Source of the DNA: Branchipolynoe longqiensis
Taxonomy: Eukaryota; Annelida; Polychaeta; Phyllodocida; Polynoidae
Length of the DNA stretch: 64,000 bases
Direction of reading: 5' to 3'
NCBI GenBank assembly: GCA_030323885.1
Contig: CM059186.1
Span: 167,335,417 to 167,399,416, forward strand
Of this stretch, positions 45,905 through 57,499 are shown piece after piece (position 1 is the first letter of the stretch; every line of letters begins with the position of its first letter). The notes under the pieces were generated by a model. The model was not told the origin of the DNA, did not search any database, and saw nothing but the letters and a program-made list of their open reading frames with translations. Made by a program: the position numbers and the translations under genes.

Positions 45905-46745
45905 CCGATCACACACATACATCGGCCACACACACCACGTACCAACCACACGCACCACACCCGTCCAAGCCACACACACCGCACTGTAGACACATGCATC
46001 ACATACCCACCACACATATTCCAGCACACACCATGTAGACCCCACACACTCCAGGCACACACACCACACACACCACACTGTAGACACATGCATCACAAAC
46101 CCACCACACACATTCCAGCACACACCATGTTTACCCCGCACACTCCAGCCACAAACACACCACACCCACCACACTGTAGACACATGCCTGACATACCCAC
46201 CACCCACATTCCAGCACACACCATGTATACCCCACACACTCCAGACACAGACACCACACACACACCCCAATGTAGACACAAGCATCACATACCCACCACA
46301 CATTCCAGCACATGCCATGTAGACCCCAGACACTCCAAGCACACACACCACACACACCACACACACCACACACACAACACACACCACACTGTAGACACAT
46401 GCATCACATACCCACCACACACATTCCAGCACACGCCATGTGGACCCGACACACTCCAGGCACACAATACACACACATCACACTGTAGACACATGCATCA
46501 CATACTCACCACACACATTCCAGCACACACCATGTATACCCCAGACACTCCAATCACACACACCACACTGTAGACACATGCATCACATACCAACCACACA
46601 CATTCCAGCACACACCATGTAGACCCCACACACTCCAGGCACAGACACTCCACACACATCACACTGTAGACACATGCATCACATACCCACCACACACATT
46701 CCAGCACACACCATGTAGACCCCACACACTCCAGGCACACACACC
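45905..46745 (+). repeat. ~95-bp C/A-rich minisatellite array
   Basis: 'tgtagacacatgcatcacat', 'cattccagcacacaccatgt' and 'cacactccaggcacac' recur at 94-96 bp (45985, 46079, 46175, 46271). Nine or so units. Confidence 0.95.
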
Positions 46746-47164
46746 ACTCATTTATTGCCGGGCTGGCCGCTGCCCCGAATTCCTGCTGCGAGTTGAGGCA
46801 GTCTTTTGTCCATATCACAGGCAGCATCCTTCATTATAATTGTTACTGAGATCCGCAAAGGTCACGCGCCGGGAGGATTCAGGCCCCTGCACCCATCACA
46901 GTAACCACGGTTGTGAGGCCCTGGGGGTGGGTACCTAAATACCTGATGACTCACATGTTCCATCTCCAGCTAGCAGCAGCAGCAGCCGCTGGTGGTGGCC
47001 ATCAGGCGCACATGTAACATTCTCCTGCTTACTCAGGCCTTGTTAATTTAGTACGCCGGTGCCTTCTCTTCTACTCAGTGGGACTGGTGCAATATGAAGT
47101 CACTCACACACACTCACTCACTCGTGCACACTCACTCACTCACACACTCAGGCACACACACTCA
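46746..47164. other. unique spacer with cactcactca tract
   Basis: A short agcagcagcagc run near 46971-46986 and a 'cactcactcac' simple repeat at 47100-47165. No gene. Confidence 0.4.
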
Positions 47165-47395
47165 CAGATGTATGTAATGTATAACGCCTTATGCGAGTAA
47201 AACAATACGGAAGTGAATTTCTAATTATTGATAATACTCGATATTAGTTTGATCACTGGTATCATTGACATTATCGATTGCCATATTCCGTGAGACTCCA
47301 CATTTGACAGGTGGCACCACCTGCGGCCCACCTCTCCTCGAATGGGTGTTGACAAGTGTCAGTCGCACCAGAGGAATGTATGTGTTGCATAAGCA
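47165..47395 (+). repeat. dispersed repeat related to 660-1140
   Basis: Shares 'aatgtataacgccttatgcg' style start, 'ttctaattattgataat' and 'gacaagtgtcagtcgca' with 680-835. 47396-47679 is unique. Confidence 0.4.
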
Positions 47396-47679
47396 ATTAT
47401 ATGAGTATAATTATCCATAAACTGATTACCCATGAACTGTGTCTCTAGTTGACACCCAAGTGACACTACACAACTAATGACACTCAACAACTGAAGCGAC
47501 TCGTCAAGCCTCCTGCCTCGCCTGGTGCTGCCACCTGGCCTATTCAGCTATCCTTGCTCTGCGTCACGCCTATAGTAAACAATATACCATATCAGTAATG
47601 ATGGAGTATCAGCTGAAGGCATAAACATGTCAGTCATCCAGGGTTAATTCAAATGTCCCAAAGCTTTGGGTCATCTGAC

Positions 47680-47920
47680 AACACCCACCCACTCACGCAC
47701 CCACACATCCACTCACTCGCCAAGTTAGCCACCCTCCCACCAAATATACCACCCACTCACTCATCCATCCAGTCACCCACTCACCCACTCAGCTACCCAC
47801 TCAGCCACCCATCCACCCACTACCCAACCCGCTCAGTCACCCACCCACTCACCCACTCACTCAGCCACCCACTCACACACTCACTCACCAACTCAGCTAC
47901 CCACTCACTAACCTACGGAG
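47680..47920 (+). repeat. CCCACTCA simple repeat
   Basis: Tetranucleotide-like actc/accc mixtures throughout. 47921-48254 after it is unique. Confidence 0.85.
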
Positions 47921-48254
47921 GCCATGCAATCTGAGTCTACAGCAGTGAAACTAATATCCTTTGAAAATAGTAGGTTTACGTGTAGTTGTGTAATAAGGTT
48001 ACATACAACACTGACCACGTGGCATAGCATCGCATGCCCTTTAAATAAGTCATTGTTGCTATATTTCATGTTTAACTTCAGCAGGCATATCGTAGACGGC
48101 CATAAACATAACGCACCGGAAAGTGGCGCGAGGCATGCGCAGTGGGCTGATATTATGCGCAGATTAAAAGTCCAATTTTCTCATGTGATTTGACAAATGT
48201 GTTCAAGTCACGCGATGTGCGCGTATATATGCTGTTAACGTAACGTAATACTGC

Positions 48255-49375
48255 ATTTTATGCAAGTATATCCAGTCCCAAACCCGCACATCATCCGGAC
48301 ATACATTAGTACCTGTATGTCTGAAACCCCCGCATCATCCACACACAGTAGTACATGTATGTCCCAAACCCCCACATCATCCAAACACACAGTAGTACCT
48401 GTATGTCCCAAACCCCCACATCATCGACACACACATTCGTACCTGTATGTCCTAAACCCCCACATCATCCAGACACACAGTAGTACCTGTATGTCCCAAA
48501 CCGCCACATCATCCACACATACATTAGTACATATATGTCCCAAACTCCCACATCATCCAGACACACATTAGTACATGTATGTCCCAAACCCCACATCATC
48601 CAGACACATATTAGTACATGGATGTCCCAAACTCCACATCATCCAGACACAAATTAGTACATGGATGTCCCAAACCCGCACATCATCCACACATACATTA
48701 GTACCTGTATGCCCCAAACCCCACATCATCCACAAACACATTAGTACCTGTATGTCCCAAACCCCACATCATCCACACACACATTAGTACATGTATGTCC
48801 CAAACCCCACATCATCCAAACACACATTATTACCTGTATGTCCCAAACCCCCGCATCATCGACACACACTTTAGTACATGTATGTCCCACACCCCACATC
48901 ATCCACACACACATACATTAGTATATGTATGTCCCAAACCCGCACATCATCCACACACACATTAGTACCTGTATGTCTGAAACCCCACATCATCCACACA
49001 CACACATTAGTACATCTATGTCCCAAACCACCACATCATCGACACACACATTAGTACATGTATGTCCCAAACCCCACATCATCCACACACACATTAGTAC
49101 CTGTATGTCCTAAACCCCGACATCATCCACACACACATTAGTACCTGTATGTCCCAAATCCCACATCATCCACACACACACATTAGTACATCTATGTCCC
49201 AAACCACCACATCATCGACACACACATTAGTACATGTATGTCCCAAACCCCACATCATCCACACACACATTAGTACCTGTATGTCCTAAACCCCCACATC
49301 ATCCACACACACATTAGTACATGTATGTCCCAAACCCCACATCATACAGACACACATTGGTACCTGTATGTCCTT
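48255..49375 (+). repeat. ~44-bp minisatellite array
   Basis: About 26 units with 'gtacctgtatgtcccaaacc' and 'cacatcatccacacacacat' at 43-46 bp spacing (48360, 48404). Confidence 0.95.
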
Positions 49376-49977
49376 GTAGTGTATGCATATATGTATACCA
49401 GGACTGACCGGACCCAGCGCTGTGAGGGTCAGGTGACGTGGTAAAGTGAGGGACAATAAACTGACACTTGGGGCGTAATTGATTAATCGACTCTGGTCAC
49501 CCGAGCCACTTTTTGGCGAATGCGCACATCCTACAGACTCGGGTCGAATAATCGAATACGCTTCTCCGCACTCAGGTGGACACTTTTTTTCTTTTTTTAA
49601 TAATCGATACAACTACAGCAAAATAGGATTTAAAGTATTTTATGATGGCCTAGTTTATCTATATTTCCATTTCATTAATCTAAGTTATTCTTTAAAAAAA
49701 ACATGTATGACTGGTACTGGTGGCTGTTATCCTGCAGGACGGTACCAGCGCAAATGTGACATCATCGCTCGTGGCCAACCCCAGCTAGGAGGTGGGTTAC
49801 TTGGGTCGGATCATTTTGCACACGGCACATGTATTTGTCGACACTACTCGCAGTGTTCAATTTGAAATTCTGACGACTGGGGTGACCCGAGTCGCTCGGG
49901 TCGGGTTAATCGATTACGGCCATGGTGTCTACAGCTTGGCGGAGTCACGTCTCTGTAATTACACTACCACTACGCTA
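49376..49977. mobile_element. ~600-bp segment inserted in the 44-bp array
   Basis: Array units resume at 49978-50035, so this segment splits it. On the minus strand the right end reads tagcgtagtggtagtgtaat, like a tRNA A box. Segments near 49477-49502 and 49888-49921 are imperfect inverted copies (taatcgac...cccgag). Nature unknown; a tRNA-headed SINE or foldback element are candidates. Confidence 0.35.
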
Positions 49978-50035
49978 CACACATCATCCACACACACATG
50001 AGTACCTGTATGTCCCAAACACCACATCATCCAGA
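49978..50035 (+). repeat. 44-bp array, separated block
   Basis: 'catcatccacacacacatga', 'gtacctgtatgtcccaaac', 'catcatccagacac': about 1.3 units of the array at 48255-49375. Confidence 0.85.
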
Positions 50036-50520
50036 CACAAAGATGACACAAATTGCACTGAGATTGCCAAGACTCACTCACACAGACAATCCGGACACTG
50101 ACACTGAGAGCACCGACACAAACAAAGCTGATAGAGGGAAGTGACACAGACAGTGCTGAAGGTACTGACATTGCCAAAACTGACACAGACAGCACTCACA
50201 CAGACAAAACTGACACAGACAGCACTCACACAGACAAACCTGATATAGACAGAACCGACACGCCCCGTACTGACACATATAGTATTGATAGTAACAACAT
50301 TGACAGGCAATCCTGACAGTGTCAGATTCTACTGACATTGCCTCAACAGAGAGCCATTCCTGAAATTGACACATATACTACTGACCCTGTCACCACTGAC
50401 AGAGACAATCGTGACACTGACACATGAATAGTAGTAATCCTGACACTGACACATATACTATTGACACTCCCACCACTGACAGGGACAGTTCTGGTACTGA
50501 CACAGATCACGCTGATACTG
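50036..50520 (+). repeat. 'gacactgacacagaca' short-period array
   Basis: 6-bp based units (ctgaca, cagaca, ctcaca) with larger imperfect blocks. Confidence 0.85.
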
Positions 50521-50558
50521 AAACAATCACTGAATACTAGGGTAGTTCTATTATCGTC

Positions 50559-51010
50559 ACAGAGCCTCGTTCTTGTCCCAGGCTCCATTCCACATATTAC
50601 ACGGCACATTACAGAGCCTCGTTCTGGTCCCCGGGCTCCATTCCACATATTACACGGCACGTCACAGAGCCTCGTTCTTGTCCCAGGCTCCATTCCACAT
50701 ATTATACGGCACATTACAGAGCCTCGTTCTGGTCCCCAGGCTCCGCTTCACATAGTACATGGTGCATCACAGAGCCTCATTCTGGTCCCAGGCTCCATTC
50801 CACATAGTTCTGGTCCCCGGGCTCTGCTCCACATAGTACACATCACGTCACAGAGCCTCCTTCTGGTCCCGGGCTCCGCTCCACATAGTACACATCACGG
50901 CACAGAGCCTCGTTCTGGTCCCCGGGTTCCACTCCACATACTACATGGCACGTCACTGAGCCTCATTCTCGTTCCCGGCTCCACTCCACATAGTACACGG
51001 CGCGTCACGG
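50559..51010 (+). repeat. 52/53-bp minisatellite array
   Basis: 'cagagcctcgttctggtccc' at 50560, 50612, 50664 and 50717, with 'ggctccattccacatattac' between. Nine or so units, later ones diverged. Confidence 0.93.
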
Positions 51011-51074
51011 CTACTGGAGGATTAATCACGTGACTGTTTGATCGGGTCGTAAATCTGATATTAGCCGCACCCAC

Positions 51075-51600
51075 CGCCTGGCTAACCCCGCCTGGATTAT
51101 CGATCAGTCACACACTATCGTCAACAGTGACACCAACACACCCACACACACCCACACCCACCTACATCCACCCCCACACACCCCCACACTCACACAGCTA
51201 CAGATACCCACCCCCACACCCATACACACACCGCCCGGCTAACACCGCCCGGATTATCGATCAGTCACCTTCTGTCCTCCACAGTGACACCCCCCCACAC
51301 AACCACATCCACACACACATCCACACACACACATAGAGAGACACATCTACAGACACCCACACACACGCACCCACACACAGACACACAAACCCGCACACCC
51401 ACATACACACATATGCACAACCACACACCCACAACTATCCATCCCAATATCCATACCGATACACCCACGTACACCCACACCGATACCCACACTCCACACA
51501 CTCCCTGTACCCACACAGACAAACATGTCCCCACATACCCGCCCGGCTAACCCTGACTGGGTTATCGATTCTCCACACACCGTGCCCCACAGTGACACAC
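51075..51600 (+). repeat. C/A-rich array punctuated by a ~57-bp unit
   Basis: 'cggctaacaccgcccggatt' plus 'atcgatcagtcac' and 'acagtgacacc' occurs at about 51075, 51232 and 51539, separated by cacaccc repeats. Spacing (157 and 307 bp) suggests a ~155-bp higher-order unit with one copy lost. Confidence 0.8.
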
Positions 51601-51739
51601 CCTTTTCCCCTGCCACACACCCGGACTACACCCCTGAACCCTCACATACCTCTCCGCCACCACACACACCGTTTGCTATCCCCGCCGTCAGTCAGTCCAC
51701 CCTACCACTCGGCCCCACCCTACTCGCCCACACCCTGTC

Positions 51740-52140
51740 AAGCCCCCATCACCATCTCCCTCACCCCCCCCCCCCCCCCCCCCCCCAACCACCCCCCACC
51801 ACCCCCCACCTCCACACCACCACCCCTCCACCCCACCCCCTCCACACCACCACCCGCCCCCCCCATCACCATCTCCCTCACACCCCCCTACACAGCCCAC
51901 CACCACCACCACACCCCCCCTCCACACCACCACCCCTCCACATCACCCCCTCCCACACCACCACCCGCCCCCGCCCCCCCCACCACAATCTACCTCACCT
52001 AACCCCTTCACAACCCCCCCCCACCACAAATCTCCCTCACCTCACCCCCTCCACACACCCTCGCTCGCACCGCCCACCCGCCCCCTACCACCATCTCCCT
52101 CACCCCACCCATCACTCCCATCCCTCACGCCTACTACATC
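51740..52140 (+). repeat. C-rich region with C23 run
   Basis: C23 at 51764-51786, then 'ccaccccctccacaccacca' and 'accatctccctcacc' repeats. Nearly no G on the plus strand. Confidence 0.9.
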
Positions 52141-52419
52141 CCCCACCTCAATATCACAGCTTAAGAAAATTGAATTTCGGCGCGAACTTCCCGAGTTGCT
52201 CGCCGTTGCTCTCCGGGCCAGGTTGGGCGCGAGCGGACGGGCGCAGGAGGAGGATGAGTGACAGGAGTGTGGGCGCCCACATCAAAGCGCCACCTACACG
52301 ACAACAGCGCGCCGATCAGTTGGGTCATCAAGGTCAAGGTCAACCTTGTTGTACAGTGGATGCCGCAGCACCAAGTTCAGAACAACCACGCGGTCCTGCC
52401 ACATGCGTGACTGTCACAT

Positions 52420-52740
52420 GGTTGGGTGTTGGAGTTTTACCTCCTGGTAACATCTAATGTCATATCAGAGCGCTTACCGACTTGTGACATCGCGCGCTCA
52501 TAGTGACTTTATAGTGCTGCCCCACTCGGAAATCAAACCGCCAACACCATGCCCCCGATATCCCACTCAGTCATATTATGCTGATATTGAGCTAATGAGT
52601 CCTTGCCCTATCCTATTAATGTTGAGCGCCAGGCTAGGAAGCCTGGCTAGGAAGCGACAAGCGTCAATTTTATAAGTAATTGGTTTGACTGGACGTGGAA
52701 CTGAACTCTCGATCTCCCGCACGGTACTGTAACATTCAAG
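52420..52740 (-). mobile_element. tRNA-derived SINE, family 1 (inverted-pair member)
   Basis: Plus strand shows tail 'ttttacctcctggtaacatc', core 'ccactcagtcatattatgct', 'ttgccctatcctattaatgt' and B-box side 'ggaactgaactctcgat'. It carries a small internal duplication (gcctggctaggaa). 52141-52419 to its left is unique. Confidence 0.78.
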
Positions 52741-52764
52741 AGGACACAGTCATAGAGTTCTGAA

Positions 52765-53005
52765 CTGCAAGCAATGACTCACAATTTGATACTTGTCGCT
52801 TCCTACCCTGGCACTCGGCATTATTAGGACAGGAAAAGGACTGGTTAGCTCAGAGTCAAGGTAATGTGACTGAGTGGGATATCAAGTCATGGTGGTCTCC
52901 CAGTGGAGCAGCACTATAAAGACATCATGAGTGCGCATTATCACAAGTCGGTACCCGTCCTGATAGGACCTTATATGTTGCGAGGACGTAAAGCCGCAAC
53001 TAACA
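52765..53005 (+). mobile_element. tRNA-derived SINE, family 1, head missing (inverted-pair member)
   Basis: Begins in the core ('gatacttgtcgcttcctacc', 'gactggttagctcagagtc', 'agcagcactataaagacatc') and ends 'cctgataggaccttatatgt', 'gcgaggacgtaaagc'. Oriented opposite to 52420-52740 with ~25 bp between. Confidence 0.78.
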
Positions 53006-53878
53006 AGAACATCTGCTTCCGGTTTCTGACCTATGGTGTCAGAATGTTGACACCTTTCCAACAATTAATTTGGCAATTTCACTTCAAATAACTGAAATAT
53101 AAACATAAATATAATATAGATCAAAGATAAATAATAAATTAGAAAGGTAGAATAAAAGTGATGTTAAACTAAATTAAATTAGATTATTGGATGCGCCGTA
53201 GACAATTGAGACAAGACAAATAAGACAAGACAAACATTATCTATAGTTGAATGAGTAGTTTCTCTGGCTGGTACCTCTAAAAGGCCCCTCCGTTTATTTA
53301 TGAAGTAAATTTATTTCCGACTGACGGCAGATAGTGTCGTGCGGATACGCACATCGGCTCCAGCGCGCTGTCGCCGCCGGGAGATGCGGGTGGCGCCTAG
53401 GCCAGCCCGACTTCAAAGCAGGATAGTGCTCTATACACAGATACACACACGGTTGCACAGACCCCCGACCAGTGCTACCAAAAAGTAACTTACACTTTGC
53501 TTAATAATATTTGCGTAACTAGTTACACGCCACATTATAATGATCAATTAGATTATTTATCTCAGAAAATGGCAGAAAATCACACCTATTGAACTATACA
53601 ACCTTCATTAACTGCCCTTTTGGCTGCTGAAAACTGCATCAAGTGACCCCATTTCCAACTACACTCATTCTCTAACTCAGATAGTCCAATGCAGTAGGCT
53701 GGCTACTACCATGTTGTGAATGTAGCCTGGTACCTGCCTTTTACCTGCTTGCACAGAGCGCCCTGACCGACTCTGTTCCACTACGGCAGGCTCTAGAGGA
53801 GCTGGCATAGTGGTAACAAATCTAGCTGGAAGATCAGTATCTCAAGACCAGCAAAGCACTTAATGCGGTGAATACATT
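53006..53878. other. AT-rich unique spacer
   Basis: 53090-53230 is A/T-rich with 'ataaat' words; the rest is unremarkable. No gene. Confidence 0.4.
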
Positions 53879-54645
53879 ACTGCAGTAGTCTGCACTGAGC
53901 TCTCAGGCAAGGAGCCACATAGACAGGTAAGCGTGTATAGGGTGATTGCATCAGGGGGCCTAGGTGGAACCACACCCACAAACCCCACAAAACAAACAAA
54001 CACAACCACAAACCCCCACACCCACAAACCCCAAACAAACAAACACACCAAAAACCCACAACCACAAACCACCCAAACAAAACAAAAACACACCTAGGTG
54101 GTGTAGTAGTCTGCACTGAGCTCTCAGGCAAGGAGCCCCATAGACAGGTAAGCTTGTATAGGGTGATTGCATCAGGGAGCCTACGTGGTGTAGTAGTCTG
54201 CACTGAGCTCTCAGGCAAGGAGCCCCATAGACAGGTAAGCTTGTATAGGGTGATTGCATCAGGGAGCCTACGTGGTGTAGTAGTCTGCACTGAGCTCTCA
54301 GGCAAGGAGCCCCATAGACAGGTAAGAGTGGATAGGGTGATTGCATCAGGGAGCCTAGGTGGTGTAGTAGTCTGCACTGAGCTCTCAGGCAAGGAGCCCC
54401 ATAGACAGGTAAGCATGGATAGAGTGATTGCATCAGGGAGTCTAAGTGGTGTAGTAGTCTGCACTGACCTCTCAGGTAAGGAGCCGCATAGACAGGTAGG
54501 CATGGATAGAGTGATTGCATCAGGGAGTCTAAGTGGTGTAGTAGTCTGCACTGACCTCTCAGGTAAGGAGCCGCATAGACAGGTAGGCATGGATAGAGTG
54601 ATTGCATCAGGGAGTCTAAGTGGTGTTAGAGTGAACACACTTTTA
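53879..54645 (+). repeat. 87-bp tandem array derived from SINE family 2
   Basis: Unit starts (gtgtagtagtctgcactgag) at 54101, 54188, 54275, 54362, 54449, 54536 and 54623 are exactly 87 bp apart; an eighth copy is at 53879. Each unit contains 'ctctcaggcaaggagcccca', 'tagacaggtaagc', 'ggtgattgcatcagggagcc' and a tRNA A-box-like 'ctaggtggtgtag'. The same module, single copy, precedes the tRNA-like head at 22115 and at 54890 (minus). 29 codons per unit keep frames open; not protein-coding. Confidence 0.93.
53968..54091 (+). repeat. CA-rich insertion inside the 87-bp array
   Basis: A low-complexity stretch of accacaaaccccacaaacaaa type interrupts the array. cctaggtgg lies at both its edges (about 53959 and 54092). 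Confidence 0.8.
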
Positions 54646-54700
54646 GCCCCGAAATGTTTACAAAAGTAATAAAATCACCGGAATATAATTACTAAGATAT

Positions 54701-54890
54701 TGTCATGGGGGTGATGAAAATTGAAGATATTGCGCCTAGAGTGGGAATCGAACCCACACCTCTTGCATTTCGGGTCAGTGTGTTAACCCTTCACCGCCCA
54801 TGTTCCCTGACGTCACCACACTTACCCATGCCTACCTGTCTATGCGGCTCCTTGCCTGAGAGTTATTGCAGACCAGTACACTCGTCCCCC
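54701..54890 (-). mobile_element. SINE family 2, most complete copy
   Basis: Minus strand order: module ('aactctcaggcaaggagccg', 'catagacaggtaggcatggg'), tRNA-like head ('gggcggtgaagggttaacac', 'gtgggttcgattcccac', 'tctaggcgcaat'), tail ('atcacccccatgaca'). Oriented opposite to the adjacent 87-bp array. Confidence 0.8.
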
Positions 54891-55018
54891 TTGAATTATA
54901 ATTCATGTAATGCTTACAATTACATACACACAGGCAATAATGACCTTAGACATACACATGGTAGGTTCAACAACCATACAGTACATAGCTTTTGCGTGGT
55001 CAGGGTCATGGCAACTAG

Positions 55019-55175
55019 TGTCACGGGGGTGATGAAAATGGGAAATATTCCACCTAGCGTGGGAATCGAACACAGTGTTCTAACCATTACACCGCCTAGA
55101 CTCCCTTATTTCACCATACTACCCACGCCTACCTGTCGATGCTCTCGTTGCCTGGGAGGTGAGTACAGATTACTA
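55019..55175 (-). mobile_element. SINE family 2, copy with shortened head
   Basis: Same order as 54701-54890 in the same orientation: module 'cctcccaggcaacgagagca' (minus), 'ctaggcggtgtaatggttag', then a jump to 'gtgttcgattcccac' with ~20 bp lost between A and B boxes, and the tail 'atcacccccgtgaca'. Confidence 0.75.
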
Positions 55176-55774
55176 CACTAAACACAAAGTAGATGGGTAA
55201 TTGGGTGTCAACACTTTGACATAGGGCTAACTGAATAAGGGATTGCATTGTATACGATCACTGATTAAATGTGCCCAAGGCGAAGTATCGCGAAATGTAC
55301 ACGGGCATTAAACCAGGTTAGAGATCTTTCAAACGCAAATCTCCGAATTCTGCAGCTTGATCCGGGTTGGTCGTAATGCTCGCAGTACTCGCGGGAGGAG
55401 GGAGGGGTGGCGGGGGGTGGGTGGGTGGGGGATGGTGGGGTGGGGGATGGTTGGCGGGACTAAGATACATATCACGTGACGACTCGCGTGTATTCATTTG
55501 AGGCAGTTTAAAGGCATCAGTCTCGCCGCCTGGCGGGAAACTGCGTAATTACACCGCCTAAGCCGGCATCACACGTTGATGTGTTCATTAGGACAGGCTC
55601 TTCAAAAGGGACTTTATTGAAAATTAAAATCACAAGTTGTGGCATTCAATTTCATCAATCAGCGATGAACTGTTGCATTGTGGGAGGCAGTCGGCCTCGG
55701 ATTGATGGCGAGCAAAACGACTGGGAAACGGCGAAAGAAGAGCAACGGAATAGTAATGTTCTGTGCACACACCC
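55176..55774. other. unique spacer with G-rich tract
   Basis: G-rich 55393-55452 (gggtgggtgggggatggtgg). A 76-codon open frame at 55581-55811 is not recognisable and runs into the array. Confidence 0.4.
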
Positions 55775-57490
55775 CACCTTAAACACACACCACCATACAC
55801 ACAATCCTTAGACACAGCGCCTTGCACACACCCCTTAGACACACTCGCTTACACACACCGCGCCTTACAAACCACCTTACACACCCCTTAGACACACCAG
55901 CTTACACACATCCTGCCTACACACATCACGCCTTACAGACACCACCTTACACACACTCCACCTTACACACTGCCTTACACACAGATCGCCTTACACACAC
56001 CCCACCTTACACATACATCACCTTACACACCACCTTACACACACTCCACCTTACACACTGCCTTACACACATATCGCCTTACACACACTCCACCTTACAC
56101 ACACATCACCTTACACATCACCTTACAGGCACCCTGCCTTACACACTGCCTTACACACAGATCGCCTTACACACCCCACCTTACACACATCACCTTACAC
56201 ACCACCTTACAGGCACCCTGCCTTACACACTGCCTTACACACAGATCGCCTTACACACACCCCACCTTACACATACATCACCTTACACACCACCTTACAG
56301 GCACCCTGCCTTACACACTGCTTTACACACAGATCGCCTTACACACACCCCACCTTACACATACATCACATTACACACCACCTTACAGGCACCCTGCCTT
56401 ACACACTGCCTTACACACAGATCGCCTTACACACACCCCACCTTACACATACATCACCATACATACCACCTTACAGGCACCCTGCCTTACACATCCTGCC
56501 ATACGCACATCCTGCCTTACACACACCTTATACACAATGCCTTACACACCCCTTAGACACACCGGCTTACATACACCCAACCTTACACACACCACCTTAC
56601 ACACACTCCACCTTACACGCACTGTGTTACACACATATTGCCTTACAGACACACCTTAGACACACCACCTTACACGCACACCTTAGATACACCAGCCTAC
56701 ACACACCCAGCCTTAGACACACCACCTTACACACACTCCACCTTACACACAGTGTGTTACACCCATAGTGCCTTACAGACACACCTTAGCCAAACCGCCT
56801 TACACGCACACCTTAGACACACCATCCTACACACACCCCACATTACACACACTCCACCTTACACACACTGTGTTAGACACATATCGCCTTCCACACCCCA
56901 CTTTACACACACCCCACTTTACACACACGTCGCCTTACACACACTCCACCTTACACACACTACCTTACACACAGATCGCCTTATATACCCCACCTTACAC
57001 ACATGCCACCTTACACACACCTCCTTACACGCACCCTGCATTACACACACCCTGCCTTACACACCCTGCATTACACACCAAGCCTTACACACACTCCACC
57101 TTACCCACACTGCCTTACACACATATCGCCTTACACATACCCCACTTTACACACATCACCTTACACACCACCTTACATGCACCCTGCCTTACACACACCC
57201 TGCCTTACACACCCTGCCTTACAGACACCCTGCATTACACACCAAGCCTTACACACACTCCACCTCACACACACTGCCTTACACACAGATCGCCTTACAC
57301 AGACCCCACTTTACACACACCACCTTACACACCACCTTACATGCACCCTGCCTTACACACCCTGCCTTACACACCCTACCTTACACACAATCTGCCTTAC
57401 ACACACCCGGCATTACACACACCCATCCTTACACCACCCCACCGTACATACATCGCCTTACACATACCCCTTACGTACACCCATCCTTAC
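55775..57490 (+). repeat. 'ccttacacac' array with ~86-bp higher-order units
   Basis: 10-11-bp units (gccttacacac, accttacacac). A larger block marked by acagatcgcc repeats at 56157, 56241, 56329 and 56415. All long frames here are repeat translations. Confidence 0.95.
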
Positions 57491-57499
57491 ATTACACAG

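Noticed and set aside
48255..49375. CRISPR-like array
   Set aside because: Units are contiguous with no unique spacers, and the window is eukaryotic; the same holds for all other arrays.
54154..54669. 171-codon ORF with 29-residue repeats resembling a repeat protein
   Set aside because: 87-bp SINE-derived units; several frames on both strands are open, so there is no coding constraint.
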